A DNA stretch of 64,000 nucleotides from Monosporascus cannonballus (GCA_004154925.1 QJNS01000062.1:248001-312000); one strand, 5' to 3'; shown: positions 37,502-50,700, counted from the first letter of the stretch. Notes: generated from the letters alone by a model not told the origin. Made by a program: numbers and translations.

Positions 37502-39678
37502 ATGGCCCTTGCGACACAATTCGAGGGCGTCACGCCGTTGCGCATGGTGCAGAAGCCGCCATTTATGGTCGAGGTGTCCGATGCACCAAAGGTCGACGGC
37601 GAGACAAAGCCCTACAGACATTTCAAGGCCAAGGACGGTCTCATCACCCGACCTGAACCCGACATCGGAACTCTCTTCGAAATCCTCACCAGCAGCGCCA
37701 AGAAGTATGGCGACAACAAAGCCATAGGCAGTCGGAAGCTCATCCGGACACACACCGAGAAGAAGAAAGTCCCCAAGATCATCGACGGGGTGAAGAAGGA
37801 GGTTGAGAAGGAGTGGACATACTTTGAACTATCCCCATTCGAGTTCATCACACACAAGGAATTCGAGAAGCGCGCCTTGAGTCTAGGCGCCGGTTTGAGG
37901 AAGCTGGGTTTGGAACCGGCTGATAGGCTGTACATCTTCGCCACCACAAGTCCCAACTGGCAATTCATGCACCATGGCTGCTCTTCACAGTCCATTACTA
38001 TTGCAACTGCCTATGATACCCTGGGCCCCGATGCCGTCGAGTACTCCCTCACTCAGACCAACGCGAAGGCCATCTACACGGATCCCCATCTACTCAAGAC
38101 CGCCAGCGAGCCGCTAAAGAACGCCCAAGACGTCAAGTTTCTCATCTACAACGACTCGACCACCTTCCCCATCTCTGACGAAGAGTTGTCCGCCTTCAAA
38201 TCCTCACATACGCAGCTGACGGTCCTTTCCGTCACCGAGCTTCTCAAACTCGGCGAGGCCAACCCCGTCCCGCCCGTCCCGCCGCAGCCGAGTGATCTCT
38301 GCTGCATTATGTACACATCGGGTTCCTCCGGCACGCCTAAGGGCGTGCCCATCACGCACGAGGGCCTCATCGCGGGTGTCACGGCCCTGTATACGAGCGT
38401 CGAGGAGACCGTCTCTTCTCGCGAGGTGGTACTCGCATATCTACCCCTCGCTCATATCCTAGAGATGGCATTGGAAAACCTCGTCATACTTATCGGCGGT
38501 ACGCTGGGATATGGCTCGCCGCGTACGTTGGCCGATACGTCCATGAGAAACTGCGCCGGCGACATGCGCGAGCTGGCGCCTACCGTTATGGCTGGCGTTC
38601 CCCAGATCTGGGAGACGATTAGGAAAGGTATCGAGGCGCGCGTGAACTCAGGCGGTGCGCTAACCAAGAAGCTATTCTGGGGGGCCTACAGCCTGAAGTC
38701 CTTCATGGTGTCCATGGGGTTACCGGGTACCGGCATCTTGGACGCCATCGTGTTCAACAAGGTGCGTGGGATGACCGGCGGGCGACTGCGGTTCCTCTTC
38801 AACGGGGGTAGTGGCATCTCCGAGGGTACGCTCATGTTCGTCAGTTTGGTGCTCGCGCCCATGATCACTGGATACGGCCTAACGGAAACGTGCGCGACGG
38901 GCGCGCTAGGCAACCCACTGCAGTGGACGGCAAACGCGATCGGACCCGCTCCGCCGGCGCTGGAGGTCAAGCTGGTCGGCCTGCCCGACATCGGCTACAG
39001 CGCGGACACCCAGCCACCGCAGGGCGAGATCCTGCTGCGCGGCCCGGCCGTTGCAAAGGAGTACTACAACAACCCCGAGGAGACGGCCAGTTCCTTCACG
39101 CCCGACGGCTGGTTCAAGACGGGCGACATTGGCGAGATCGACGCCAACGGGCACCTCAAGATCGTCGACCGCGTCAAGAACCTCGTCAAGATGCTGGGCG
39201 GCGAGTACATCGCGCTCGAGAAGCTCGAGGCCATTTACCGCGGCAGCGCCTACGTCAACAACATCATGGTCTACGGCGATAGCGCACACCCGCGCGCCAT
39301 CGCTGTCGTCAGCCCCAACGAGAAACCTCTCGCCGACCTCGCCAAGAGCCTCGGCGTCGACGGCAACGCCCACAGCATACACGCCCATGACAAGGTCCGC
39401 GACGCCGTCTTCAAAGATCTGGTCGCCGTTGGCAAGAAGGCCGGGCTCACGGGCCTCGAGATCATCGGCGGTGTCGCCCTCGTCGACGATGAGTGGACCC
39501 CCGTTAACGTAAGTGCTCTTTGTGCCCCATCTTTTCTGCTTACCGGCTTGGCCGTCTAAATACGGTGACTAATATGTCCTGGCAGGGTCTCGTCACGGCT
39601 ACACAGAAGGTGAACCGCCGCGCGCTGAAGGAGCACTACAAGCAGCAGATTGAGGAGACGTTCAAGCATTTCTCTTAA
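37502..39678 (+). CDS. Long-chain fatty-acid-CoA ligase (Faa1/Faa4-like)
   Basis: This enzyme activates long-chain fatty acids with ATP and CoA through an acyl-adenylate, feeding lipid synthesis, beta-oxidation and protein acylation. The exons are 37502-39508 and 39586-39678, giving 699 residues, typical for fungal long-chain acyl-CoA synthetases. The frame is open to an earlier ATG at 37457. I prefer 37502 because MALATQFEGV follows directly, whereas the upstream residues (IPPLRRRRRDRIIV) look like translated leader. The AMP-binding P-loop is YTSGSSGTPKG (from about residue 271). GYGLTETCATG follows. The fatty-acyl-CoA synthetase signature DGWFKTGDIGEIDANGHLKI (from about 535) leads into VKNLVKMLGGEYIALEKLE. 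The last intron (GTAAGT..GGCAG) connects WTPVN to GLVTATQKVNRRALKEHYK, the usual conserved C-terminus. There is no obvious N-terminal targeting signal or PTS1 (it ends KHFS). Confidence 0.95.
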
Positions 39679-41261
39679 GCGAGAAGAGCGACTGTCGGGC
39701 TTAGTGTGCGTGTGGTCTCTCCTCAGGGCAGGCCTCGGGTTCTTGTTTTGAAGTAACTTATGTCCTTGTTTGTAAGTAGCGTTCGTAGCGTCGTCTAGCA
39801 AATGCCGAATCGCGGACATGGTGGGCGGCATAACGGAGCGAAATCCGAGCTCTACGGTTTCGTCATAGCCTGCGTATTAAGTTATGTAAGTATGTGTTTT
39901 TATGTGCTTATTTCTACTTGACGGGATCGCTGAAGTGATAGATTGAGCATCGTGATTCGGCTGGTTTTACGTGACTGGAGTTGTTCGTATTGGGAGTAGT
40001 GGAAAGGGGTTCTTGATGACGCCAACGTCTAAAAACAATAGCGCGAGATAACTTCATCCGTATACATGTTGCAGATATAACATGTATCCCTGTCAACGTA
40101 GCCACTCGATTGTGATCTGGGGAAATTCCATGCTCCGTAACCCTCCCATCGCGCAAGATGCCTATAACCGGACCCCAATACACGTCACATATCGTCAACT
40201 CGCGGATTCCAGACGCCCGAGGACACGGTAGCGTTGCCGCTAAGAGCCTGCCATCTAATGACCTTGAGCGGACGTGTTCTGCTTCGCTGCCCACGATTTC
40301 TGTGAGCCATTGCGGCAACTCGGGCGACCGGGGTGCCAACCACACAATATTAATCCTCCGAGTGGTCGGAGTCTTGCAAATTTGCCCAGAGACTGGCCGT
40401 TGGCGAACGTAACTATGCGTGGAGCGCGTTTACTAATATCACGGCATCCATCATCCCTCACATTCTATGTTTGAGCAAGGTCCACGCTGCGGTCTCAGAG
40501 TACCGCACCTGGAATCGTCGACGAGTGATACGAGGTAGGCGGAGTCTGCGGAAAACTCAGCAGCGCTGACCTTAGATAATATTTTCCTGAATATTGCCTC
40601 TGATTCAGTCTCGGAAATCAGTCCTTCGTCTGGCGCCAAAACGACGAAATTATTAAAGTCGGAAGAGGTGGCTAGATTGGATCCCCTCCGCAATAGGAGC
40701 TGAGCCCTGTATAGACTAAGACTGGGCGCAGAAGAAATCGTAGGCAGACCCTTTCCAACCTTAGAGGCGACTCTCTCGTCGTGGGTGTAGAATCTCAAGG
40801 GATAACGGTGGCCCCTTGATGTCTCGGGGTAGCAAAGCTTCTGAAGCTCTCCACCGCTCATGGGGCCGACCAGGGACAACCTACTGCATAACTTCCTGGA
40901 TACGAGCGAGTGACGCCCGTCTGGAGGTCCCAGGAGACCCGTATGTGCGAGGGGAATTTCATGGTCGATTTGAACATTATAGAAGGCCCTTCTAGTTCCT
41001 CGAGGGGATGAAAGCCACGAAGGAGATCCTGGCACTGAACGTGGTGGAGCTGAATGAAGATTGTTCGAGTGTTACCTATCCAGTCCAGTCTGGTAGCCTG
41101 ATATCGGCCTCCGGGCTCTAGTGGTTGGTGTGCGGTGTCCTTCTCCAGCTTCCTCTTCAGTCCGCCCTGTACCACTTCGCATAGTTCCTCCACGGCGGTC
41201 CGAAGCCGTTGTTGATTTCTAAGTGCCTGATTATACGCAGGATAAATAGCAACAAGCTGTC
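39679..41261 (-). other. Unidentified minus-strand coding-like stretch, probably decayed
   Basis: Several overlapping minus-strand frames look protein-coding but do not make one continuous gene. They are 41250-40858 (LVAIYPAYNQALRNQQRLRT, then EELCEVVQGGLKRKLEKD), 41035-40451 (194 codons, with GPMSGGELQKL, LRFYTHDERVASKVGKGL and DFNNFVVLAPDEG) and 40345-39914 (ITICDVYWGPVIG-like, ISPDHNRVATLTGIHVISATC). The frame changes near 41.0 and 40.45 kb could be introns or frameshifts; no convincing splice pair was found. I recognise no family. It lies directly downstream of the GTPase relic and could be the decayed remainder of the same gene or another one. Confidence 0.35.
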
Positions 41262-42414
41262 CTACAGCATGAAATTCCCATTGGGAACTCTCCAGACTTT
41301 CACAAAGGTGGAGACTTTACCAGGTTTGCACTGCCGGCAAAATTGATCGACAGGGACATGATGATTCAGGATACTGGACAGCGCAAAATCGCGTTTATGC
41401 TCCAGCCTAAGCTCACGCAGGGTCTCTGCCATCTTCTCGTCTCTCTTTTCGAGAGCTTCCCTCATATCAGCTGGTATGTTTTCTAGCTATTTAATGTACT
41501 TGGCATTCTGCTCCGCGAGAATGGCTTTGACATGTTGCCCGACTGCTGGTACATCTTAGTAACATATGGTTTTTGACCATTTCCTCATGGATGTCTATGC
41601 CAATATTTGCCTCCGAGCCGAGCCGTGGGCGTTATCCTGGCGGAGGGCATTATTCAGGACGATGCTTTCCGAGAATCGGGGAGCAGTTTGGACGTCCAAC
41701 TTAAGCATCATGTAGCCCCAATATGTGTTCTTCTCCTGGAGCAGCTTTCCCTATGTCCCGCCGCCTCTATTTCGGTGATATTTCACATCGCTGTAACTAG
41801 AATGACTCTCCCTAACACATCATCTCCACAAAGTTTACTGAACATCGATAGGTTAATCTTTGCGCTCCCTTGCATGCGACGCTGGCTAATTTTGTGCGGA
41901 TACGTGATCTTGGAAAGCATCTTGTTATTTGAATATGTAGCTGACACCACGCAGTGAGTGTGCGCAGGACTTCGGCGTCACCCCGATGTGTCTCATCGAA
42001 GCCGGGAGTATCGCCGAGGAACATCCAGCCTCTGTTATACTCGGGTTTGTTGAACGCATAGGTGCTGACATCCAGCATCCTATCGACCCAAAAAGGCTAT
42101 AATCTCTCGTGGAACTAAATGTGTTCCAACCACCATACTCACATGACTCGTAATCATAGTCTATCTCGACTGAGTGGCCGGTATAAAGCTCGATCAAGGA
42201 CCTTTGTCCCGAACAGCCCATGCTCATCCGAGCGATGACGATGTCATCGAACCTTGAACCTTCAGTTTCTATAGCTTTCTACGTGACCATAGACGCATCA
42301 ACTTACCCCGGCACTTCTCTCATCAGGAAACCACATCGCTGGGCTTGATGTCATCGTTGTCTGTGTGGTTAGAGACTCGCTACCGAGTATCTGGGCCTCT
42401 TCGAGACATGGACG
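41262..42414 (-). pseudogene. AIG1-like P-loop GTPase gene, broken
   Basis: The minus strand encodes pieces of a fungal AIG1/septin-like GTPase. They are FDDIVIARMSMGCSGQRSLIELYTG (P-loop region), HSVEIDYDYESC, then after a probable intron FNKPEYNRGWMFLGDTPGFD (G3, DTPG), ETHRGDAEVLRTLTAW, SATYSNNKMLSKITYPHKIS, RMQGSAKINLSMFSKLCGDD and VLGRVILVTAM. An E/K-rich coiled coil follows at 41465-41262 (REALEKRDEKMAETLRELR). It is broken in several ways. The P-loop lacks GKS/T (GCSGQRS), a 1-nt frameshift lies near 41948, and a TGA at 41785-41783 stands where tryptophan is expected. A TAG interrupts the 5' exon at about 42387. Introns at about 42290-42255 and 42157-42097 are inferred. In-family function is unknown. 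It lies head-to-head with the NACHT-TPR gene, 2.3 kb away. Confidence 0.75.
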
Positions 42415-44735
42415 ACCTTGGAGTGATATAGGAGTCTGGTTTACCTGGAAAACATGACCTCGGATACCAAGAAATAAACAACTGCCTCAAGGTAAAACCC
42501 GGTTACTCCTGGAGGTTGGGTAGACTCAGATTGGAAGGAGGGGGTGGGGGGCAGGGGGAGGAACGGGAGGCCGACAAGAGGAAAGCGCAGTTTTACTACC
42601 GGGCGCCTGAGGAAGTAGTGCACGCGACTGCGTGCATGACTACGTATCTCCTGGCCGTGTTTTATTTCTGGGATGATGGTTTGCGTTAAAATCTTCGTCT
42701 TTTCTCTTACTGTTCGGATCGAAGTATTTTCCGTTCCTGTCAACCAGCATCGGAGAATATAATGTCTGGCGTCCTTGGCAAAGAGGTCGCGAACTTCCTG
42801 GTTTTCGTGCGGGCCGAACGTCCGAAGTAAGCCTGCCGGTAGCTTGCGGGGGAAGGTAACAAGCCGACTCTGAACATCAAGACCGGAGTCGGCGTTCCCG
42901 CTTATCTCGGCATGCCCTTAAAAAGACCCCTCTTTGTGTTCTTTGCTAAAGCATTGAAGGGGTGGCAGACTCAGGGAAAAGCTTGTTCATTGCCAACAGC
43001 ACTGGATGAGAGGATGCTCAGATCGGTCGGTCATGATTTGGCGTCTTGTGAGCGCATAAGAAGAGACGCCGTGGAAGCTCTGTTGATGTCCCAATAGGCA
43101 CTAATTCCGTCGCAATACTCCGGACCTAGTTAGAGGGTCGCGACCTTTACCTAATAGATACCCCTGGATCCGAGGCAAGAGCTTGGCCTTCCAGCCCATC
43201 AAGAGCTACCTGAGTATTGTATCCCAGTAGATACATGCTCTAACCCATGCTTAGGACTCCAACCAAAAGGATATAGGCGTTCTCACTGCCGTGTGACGCG
43301 CATTACCTCTCTGTTTCTTACGCCAATAATGTCTCCATTAACGGCATTATTTACATGCATCGTACTTCCGACACGAGTTGAGGGTTCGACGAAACACAAC
43401 ATTGAGATGATGAAAGCTCTGTATAGAATGGACGCCTATTCTAATTAGTTGTGCTAGGCCTGCTAAGAAAAGCCAGTCATTTTCAGCTACATAGTAACAG
43501 GCCAAGATAAAACTACCCTGTCAAGTACCCGTGGGATGCGCTAAAAGCAATGCCCATACTAATATCAGCGTCGCCTGTCTTTGGGTACATTGAGTAAGAG
43601 TCATTGCAATTATGTATCGCACGTAAACGCGATACCTAACCGGGTAGTTTTACTTCCCCTCCATACTAAGTAACAAGACGTGGAGATGGCTGATGCTAAA
43701 CGAACCGAACAGTTTATTGATTCTGATTCCCCCACCAATGGGTTGTGCTGAAAGTTCCCGAGCTGCCCCTAGATTTCTGTAACTCTTTCTAATAGGTATT
43801 TCACCTAGCGGCTACCATATTAAGTAGCTATCATTTATATGTAATTTCCTCAATTTATCGGGGTCAACTTAAGCCATCGAATTGATGCTGGGCATCAGAC
43901 TCCCAAATTCAAATGATAAGTGATCATCATAGGAACTCGTAAACCGAATGTCAACTTTATCCCTGCAACGTTCCTTCTGCGCTCTGCAGCGATTTATGTC
44001 GTGATTGAGCTAATGTCATAGAATAGATCCTTGCAAAGGAAATGATGTTTGGCCGGAAACGCTTGAGTCCGATAATCAAAGGCGTCAAAGTAGCCGCGCT
44101 GTTCCACGCGTGGTAGAGGCGCACATTTATGTTCAGCGCTGACGACTCAAACAATACGAGCGAGAATGCAGACAGATCCCTACCTGTGTGCCAACCCCAT
44201 GAGAAGGCAATAAAGGGTGGCTGTTGCCGAGCCGGTGAAGATGAACCTTCAGCCAATCGATCCTGGCCCCTCCTTTTTCCGGACTCAACTTTCAGCTCTC
44301 CCCTAACTGAGGCCTATGCCTAAACAAGCCATGTTAAATTCTGAAGGGGGTCCCGGAGTGCGACATTGGCATGCAATACTACACCTCAACCGGTGAAGGA
44401 CTTGGCTTTTTCCTCTCGCCATCCAGGTCTCAGGTAGAGCATGTCAAGCCACCAGGAATCAACAGTAATGCAGAATTTGGTTCTGGCCAGACGAGCTGAG
44501 ATGGTCCCCGAGGCCCGGAGTCGGCGACGCCGCTGTGTTTGAAAGCCGAATTCTAGGTTGCATGGTTCATTAAGGGGTGGCCTACCACGTCTGATTACAA
44601 AAACCCCGACGTTTGTTGTCGTAGGGCAGAATAAAAAAGACTCTTAAGTTAAACTATGGGTTTTTGGCCCTCCTGTTGCCCAAGCTGAACCATCATCACC
44701 GTCGTTGCTGTTGCTATTTCTCGTTCTTTCGCACA
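42415..44735. other. Gene-free spacer upstream of the NACHT-TPR gene
   Basis: This 2.3-kb stretch has no supportable gene. Frames at 42441-42743 (minus), 42912-43097 (plus) and 43957-44256 (minus) lack recognisable motifs and continuity. The final few hundred bases should hold the promoter of the NACHT-TPR gene. A G-rich run (GGAGGGGGTGGGGGGCAGGG) lies near 42536-42556. Confidence 0.5.
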
Positions 44736-47700
44736 ATGATGGGACTGTTGAATACCCCGTCTGGTATGAGCCTTCCCCCTTGCAATAGGGATTGAACTAT
44801 TAACTAATGTGTGCTTCCTTACCAGGTCAAGGCGAGTCACACCCGAAGCTAAACAAACTTGCTCCGCAACCTCTAGTGAAGCCTATGGCTCGCGATGCAG
44901 AGACAAGCCCACCCTCGGATAATGCACCTCGGGTAGATGACTCGGCTGCGAGCCTCGCGCTGTCACCCGTGCTCTCGCCGTCACCGTCGTTCGGCAGTAT
45001 TCGTGTCAACAAGCGTACTACCTCTTACGGCAAACGTGTGAACGTTTCCCGAGGCTCAAATAGTAATATGACGACTATCAACTCGGTGAAGGAGCAATAT
45101 GCCTCCATTCGTCAACGGTGTCGACAGGACCTCGGTGCGGGTGTCAACCATTACGCCTTTGACACGTCTCATGCCCATCTCTTGGAATGGATTCGCAATG
45201 AGCGTATCACGAGACTACCGCATAAGGGTGGTTCATGGGATCGAGTTCTAATTGCCGCGCAATACTTCGCGTTTCAAGTCAACCGATTGCGGGATGCCAT
45301 TGAATCGTTCACCCCAGAATGTGGAGCTGCTTCGCATCTAGTGTACGGCCAGTGCCTGCTTCTGCTAGAGGTAAGTTGTCTCTCTGTCCTTTTAATTCGG
45401 CGTGAATAGAATCATTGACGGGCGAGAAGCTCGGTCACGAGAATGCGGTCGCACTAGAAACCGCGTTCAACCTATTCTACCAGTTCGGACTTGAGCTCTC
45501 TCCTTTGCTGAAGGCTGAGCATACCCTCGTATTGGTCCCATCCATTATGGAGAATATCGGCCGGGCGTTCTCAGAACTACTTGGTATCGTGGCTGGTGTC
45601 GCCATAGCATTCTATTCGGCCGTTCATAGCGGCCGACAATCCGCCCATCTTGACATCTACGCGACTTTCAGTGGACCTATAGAGAGCTTTCGGTCCCGAG
45701 TCGAGCGCTGCGCTCATGAGATGTGGACATCCAAACTCCGCTCACATGGATACGACGACGACGGCCATTTTGACCTTCTGCGTAAATGGTTGGCACCGCA
45801 AGACTCAGTTCTTGCTTTCCTAGCTTCGAACCGCATCAACTTGACTAGTCTTCCAGAAGAATACACCTGTACTTGGTTTCAGCCCCACCTAAACCAATTT
45901 TTCAAGAACAGCGAGAAGGTTCTGGTTGTTGAAGGCAAGTCTGGTTCAGGCAAGACGACTCTGGCCAATTGGGTTGTGAACCGGCTCCAAAGACCGGTGT
46001 TTGGTCGGGAGTTGTCTACCTTGAGCTTCTTCTACGGTGAGTTGTTACCCTTCGTGAGTCCCCTAAGAGGGGGTCCTTGACTTACCGGACGGTAGATCCA
46101 AACATTGCAGCTCAGGCGACGTGCCTTGCCATGTTGAAGACCTTCCTATACCAGTTACTGTCACTACGAATTGGTGACATCGGTCTGTTTAACGCTATCT
46201 TACAAGCCCACGCGGATTCAAACACTCTGTCGACTGCCGAGGATCAGGAAGACAGACTGTGGGAAGCGTTCAGACATGCGCTAGACGTTGTTAGCATTGG
46301 CGACACTGACAATGACGGCGAAATGCTAGCTATCATTGTAGATGGCCTTGACGAAATGTCGGGCCTCAAGCCTGCTGCTAAACGAGTGGCCACTAGACTC
46401 AATGAGTTGGCACATGACATCCCAGGAGTCCGGGTGATCCAATTCTCCCAGCCCTTGGAGCTGTCGATAGGAGAGAAGATTGAACTATCCTTAGACAACA
46501 TCTCGGACGACATCCAAACGATCATCCGCCAGGGCCTTTCTCGCCACCCCCATTTCGTTCACAGAGACTACGCTGAGCAGGACAGTATCATTGATAACGT
46601 CGTCGAGGCTTCCGATGGCTCGATGCTAATTGCATATCTCTGCGTCCAATACCTGCTTATTCAGGATACACAAGCGAATCTTGGTAAAGCTGTCGAGCTT
46701 CTCACCAAATCCCGCGGCACCGTGGCCGACCACGTCCAGAGACTCCTTGCGACAGCCAAGCTGGACTCACATAGCAAGGCGGTATTGTCATTCCTCATTA
46801 CTGCCCAAAGACCCCTGAGCCTAGTAGAGATTGAGCAGCTCCTACGCGCAAACTCCACGGGCATCGACGTCGAGGAGACGATCAAGCTAAGCTCCATTTT
46901 GAGATCACTCAGTGCTTTCACGGTCGGTGCTGAGGGCCTCGTAGCGATTCGGCACAACGCCGTTGAGCGAGCCATCCTTTCTATCCCTGATAACTCAAAT
47001 GTGTCTCTGCACCTTAAGGAAAGACACAAGGACTTCTTGATGCGATTATTTGCCAGCGCTAAACGACACCTTCGAGAGAGGGATAGTGAGCCCCGTTTAG
47101 ATCTCCCGAGTCATGCAGAGGTCGAAAGAAAGATTGCTTCTCATCGTCTTCTCGAGTATGCGGTCCGATACTGGACTATCCACTTCAAGCTCTCACCCTT
47201 GTACAAGATTCAAGGGGATCTTCAGCTTCCCAAGGAGGTTGCCTCTGTCTTCCCGACTTCAGTCACTTTCGCATTGCTGGAAGCCGGTTGCTGGAAGTCC
47301 CAGTCATTCCCTCACGAAACGATCGAGCTACTTACCATCGCCTTTCGCGTTCGTGAGGCATTGTTCGGTCCTGAGCACCCCGGCGTGCTTCAGTCGGCCG
47401 TAATCTGCGCCATCTTCTACGAGACTGTCCTGTCTCGCCACCATGAAGCAGTGGAGTGGTATGCCCGTGCTGTCAAGATCGGCAAAGTGGTGCTCGGTGT
47501 GCATTCAGAACTGGTCATCACTTGCTGCAATACCTTGCTTCGCATCTCAGAGACCCTCGTATCAAAGAAACGCACGGAGATCATGACGTACAGGGAAGAG
47601 ACCTTGCTCACGTTGGTTTCTTCCTACACTTACCGTTACGGTGCGTCGTCTAAACAAGTGCTCGAGGTCTACGGGGCACTCGTCAATCTTTACGTCTCCA

Positions 47701-50700
47701 TCTCCGAAGAAAAGAAAGTCTCCGAGATTCAAGTGAAGATTCAAGAGATTGACGCCAGCCAGGACAGCCGTCTCGACGAGGGCAAGTCGATGGATAGGCG
47801 AATTGATGTCTACCTTAAGAAGCATGAACATGGTAAAGAGATTGATGAGTTCGACAGGCTGCTCTTTGGTTTCGAACTAGAGGTCGAGGAAACTTGGACG
47901 ATAGTCCGCGTTGAAAGCCTGCTTCGCTTTGCGATGGAGCTCATCAGGCGCGAGCAATTCGCCGAGGCCGAAGAGATCTACCTAGATCTCTGGCTCAAGC
48001 TCACCGACTACTGTCACACGATCCAAGTGTGCGAGTGGCACGAGAAGAAGATCGAGGTCATGCTCAAGTACTCGTCTTTCCTACATACGCACAAGCGAAT
48101 CGAGGAAGCTTCGGCTGTTTTAATCTGCTGCTGGAACGAATACTCTGTTCACCAGGTCTCGATGTTTGAGTCAATTATCCTTCTCCTGAAGGAGGTCGCA
48201 GTCGCCATGAAGCTAGTCGGATTGGTCTCGCTGTCGCTGACTGTCTCTCAAAAATGCTGGTCTTGGTTCAAGTCATCCCACAAAGAAAGCTCCACCGCCT
48301 TTAAGGAGATCGAGGAGCACATTGCCGTCACCTCAAAGGAGATAATGAAGAAGTCGACTACGACCACAGTCACTACGTCATCAGAGAAGGTAATCCGGGA
48401 GGTCTTCGAATCGTCCTTCACCAGCGAAGAGACCGAGATAACCACCACGACTGTTGAGCTCAGCGAATCCTTGACTTCCATCTATACCGAGCAAGAGCGA
48501 TGGTCGGAGGCTATCGCTGTGATCAAGACCACTCTGAGGAAGTCCTGGCCGTCCTTCTTTGCCGAGTCAATCGACAGTATTACAATGACTAGCAAGTTCT
48601 CTTCCAAGAGCATCGAACTCGCCACGAAACTGGCACAATGCTACATCAGCCAGAAGCGATATGAGAAGGCCGAGTACATCTATCTGAGACTCTATAGAGT
48701 ACATCGAAAGTCCCGCCGCCTAGATGACGCGGCAGTCATCAAGTACAGCGAACTCTACTTGGACTTCCTCAAGAAGCACGAGATGTTCGGCTTGATGATC
48801 AGCTTCTACCAAGAACTCCTGGTCGAGTATCGCTCCTTTTACGGGCACTCGCACACGAAGACTATCGCCATTTTGTATGCCTTGGGTGACATCTGTCGAC
48901 GCCACCATCTGACGCACGGCTACTGGATCGAATACTACCTCGAAATCGTAACTACACTGAACAAAGGTGCCCTGGTCTGCCATGAAGACGCCTTCCGGGC
49001 TCTCGTCATAGTCGCTGAGCACTACTATGAGACTCTGCGCTATTCTGAGTCACTTGTCCACTTCAGGTCTATCATCGCAACTTTCTGCAAGATTGGCACC
49101 AAGTTCAAGTACTTCGAGGACATCACCGCGACCCAGGCCATCTTCGAGAAGTATTACAAGGCGATCGAAGAAACCAAGATGGAGACTCAAGAGCACGTTA
49201 AGTTATTGAAGGAGATCCGGGAGGCTTGCTTCAAGTATTACGGCGAGTCCTCTTCGATCTCAGTCAGCGTCACGGTTGTACTTGCCGAGGTATGCTCAAA
49301 GAGCGAGCAATACGAGTTCGAGGCCGCGTCGTACTACGAGCACATCCTCAAACACTCCAAGACGGTCTCGACCACTGTTGTCAAGCGTAGTAAGACCACT
49401 CTCAATTCGATCTACGTGAAACAGATCACGTCGACGAGCACTTCGACTTCCGTAACCAAGGAGACTATTGAGAAGGCGACCACCATGACGTATGAACGCT
49501 ACGAGGAAGTCAGGAAGACTCACTCCTGCTCCCATGAGATAACCCTGGCCCATTTGAAGGACCTTGTGACACTCTATCACAAGCAGCAAAAGATGGAGTT
49601 CGCGATCAAAGAGCTTCGAAGCGTTGTCCTTGACTGCTTCAAAAGCGTGACTTCATCAAAAGAGCTCATTGCAGTTGGCAAGACCATCGCAGCTATATAC
49701 ACATCCTGTGGCTATACTTCGCACGGTCTTGAACTCGTACGGGAGTTTAAACTGCAGGTCATCTACAATACAGTGTCCAAAGGATGCAGCTTCGACGTCA
49801 CCAAAGTCGGGCGCAGCTGCTTCGCCTTCATCGCGTCCTTCGAGTACCATCTCCGAGCCGACTTCTCTCAGACGATCGCGAGCTTCATGGCCGAGCTCCT
49901 GGGCGAGTATCGGTTCTACGAGCGCTTCGTATCATCCATTCGGGACAAGTCCAAAACGGAGGTTGTCATTCTCCACGCCTCCCGCCTCCGTCGGATCCTG
50001 TTCCGAACACGTCGCAGCGATGACTTCGACATCATCGAGAGACAGGCGGTGGAGTATTTCTCAGCGACCGAGGTCGAGGTGTTGAAGCAAACGTCGAAGG
50101 CCTCGGTGGCGGCCTTCATAAGGGTGCTGCTCGCCCACTTCTCCGGACGCGGACAGCCCAAGGACTTCGTCGCCTCCGCAGGGCACGCGGCCGTCGCTGA
50201 GTTGAAGACTCTACTGGCAAGTCACAAGTACCAAGCCGCTCTCGATTTGGCTCGATGCACGTTTCAGTTCCTCCTGGTACATGAGGGGCTGGATGACCCG
50301 ACGGAGATCACGCTGGGCTTCCAGCTGTGCCTCATGATGGCCGGCCACGGCGAGTATCGTCAGGAGGTCGCCCCCGATGCCAAGATCCGCGAGGAGATGC
50401 TGAAGCTCTCGCACACCATCCTGATGGAGGTCATCGGCATATGCCAGAAGAGCAATCTCAGCCTTGAGCGCTGCCCCCTCGCCGAGCTCAACGAGCTGAT
50501 CGCCCTCGTCGGCGACCAGGACGACCGCAAACTCCTGCAGTGGCTCCTGACCAAGCTCTGGGACTCGCGCGAGCGCCAGACCTCCTGGCCGTCGGAGGCC
50601 ATGCTCAAACTCGGCCAGCGCCTGGTCCAGGCCCGCTTTTCGAACGGGGACTACGCGGTAGCTATCAAGCTTGCGGACGACCTCGTCTACAACCTGCGCC

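Noticed and set aside
38890..39512. Alternative frames of 130-160 codons within the acyl-CoA synthetase gene
   Set aside because: Arg/Ala/Ser-rich antisense or shifted translations of GC-rich coding sequence.
41262..42414. GTPase as part of the STAND gene
   Set aside because: It is on the opposite strand and 2.3 kb away from the STAND start.
44807..45409. ATG at 44807 as the STAND start
   Set aside because: It lies inside a well-formed intron (GTATGA, ACTAAT, CCAG) that links in frame to an upstream ATG at 44736; still possible but less attractive.
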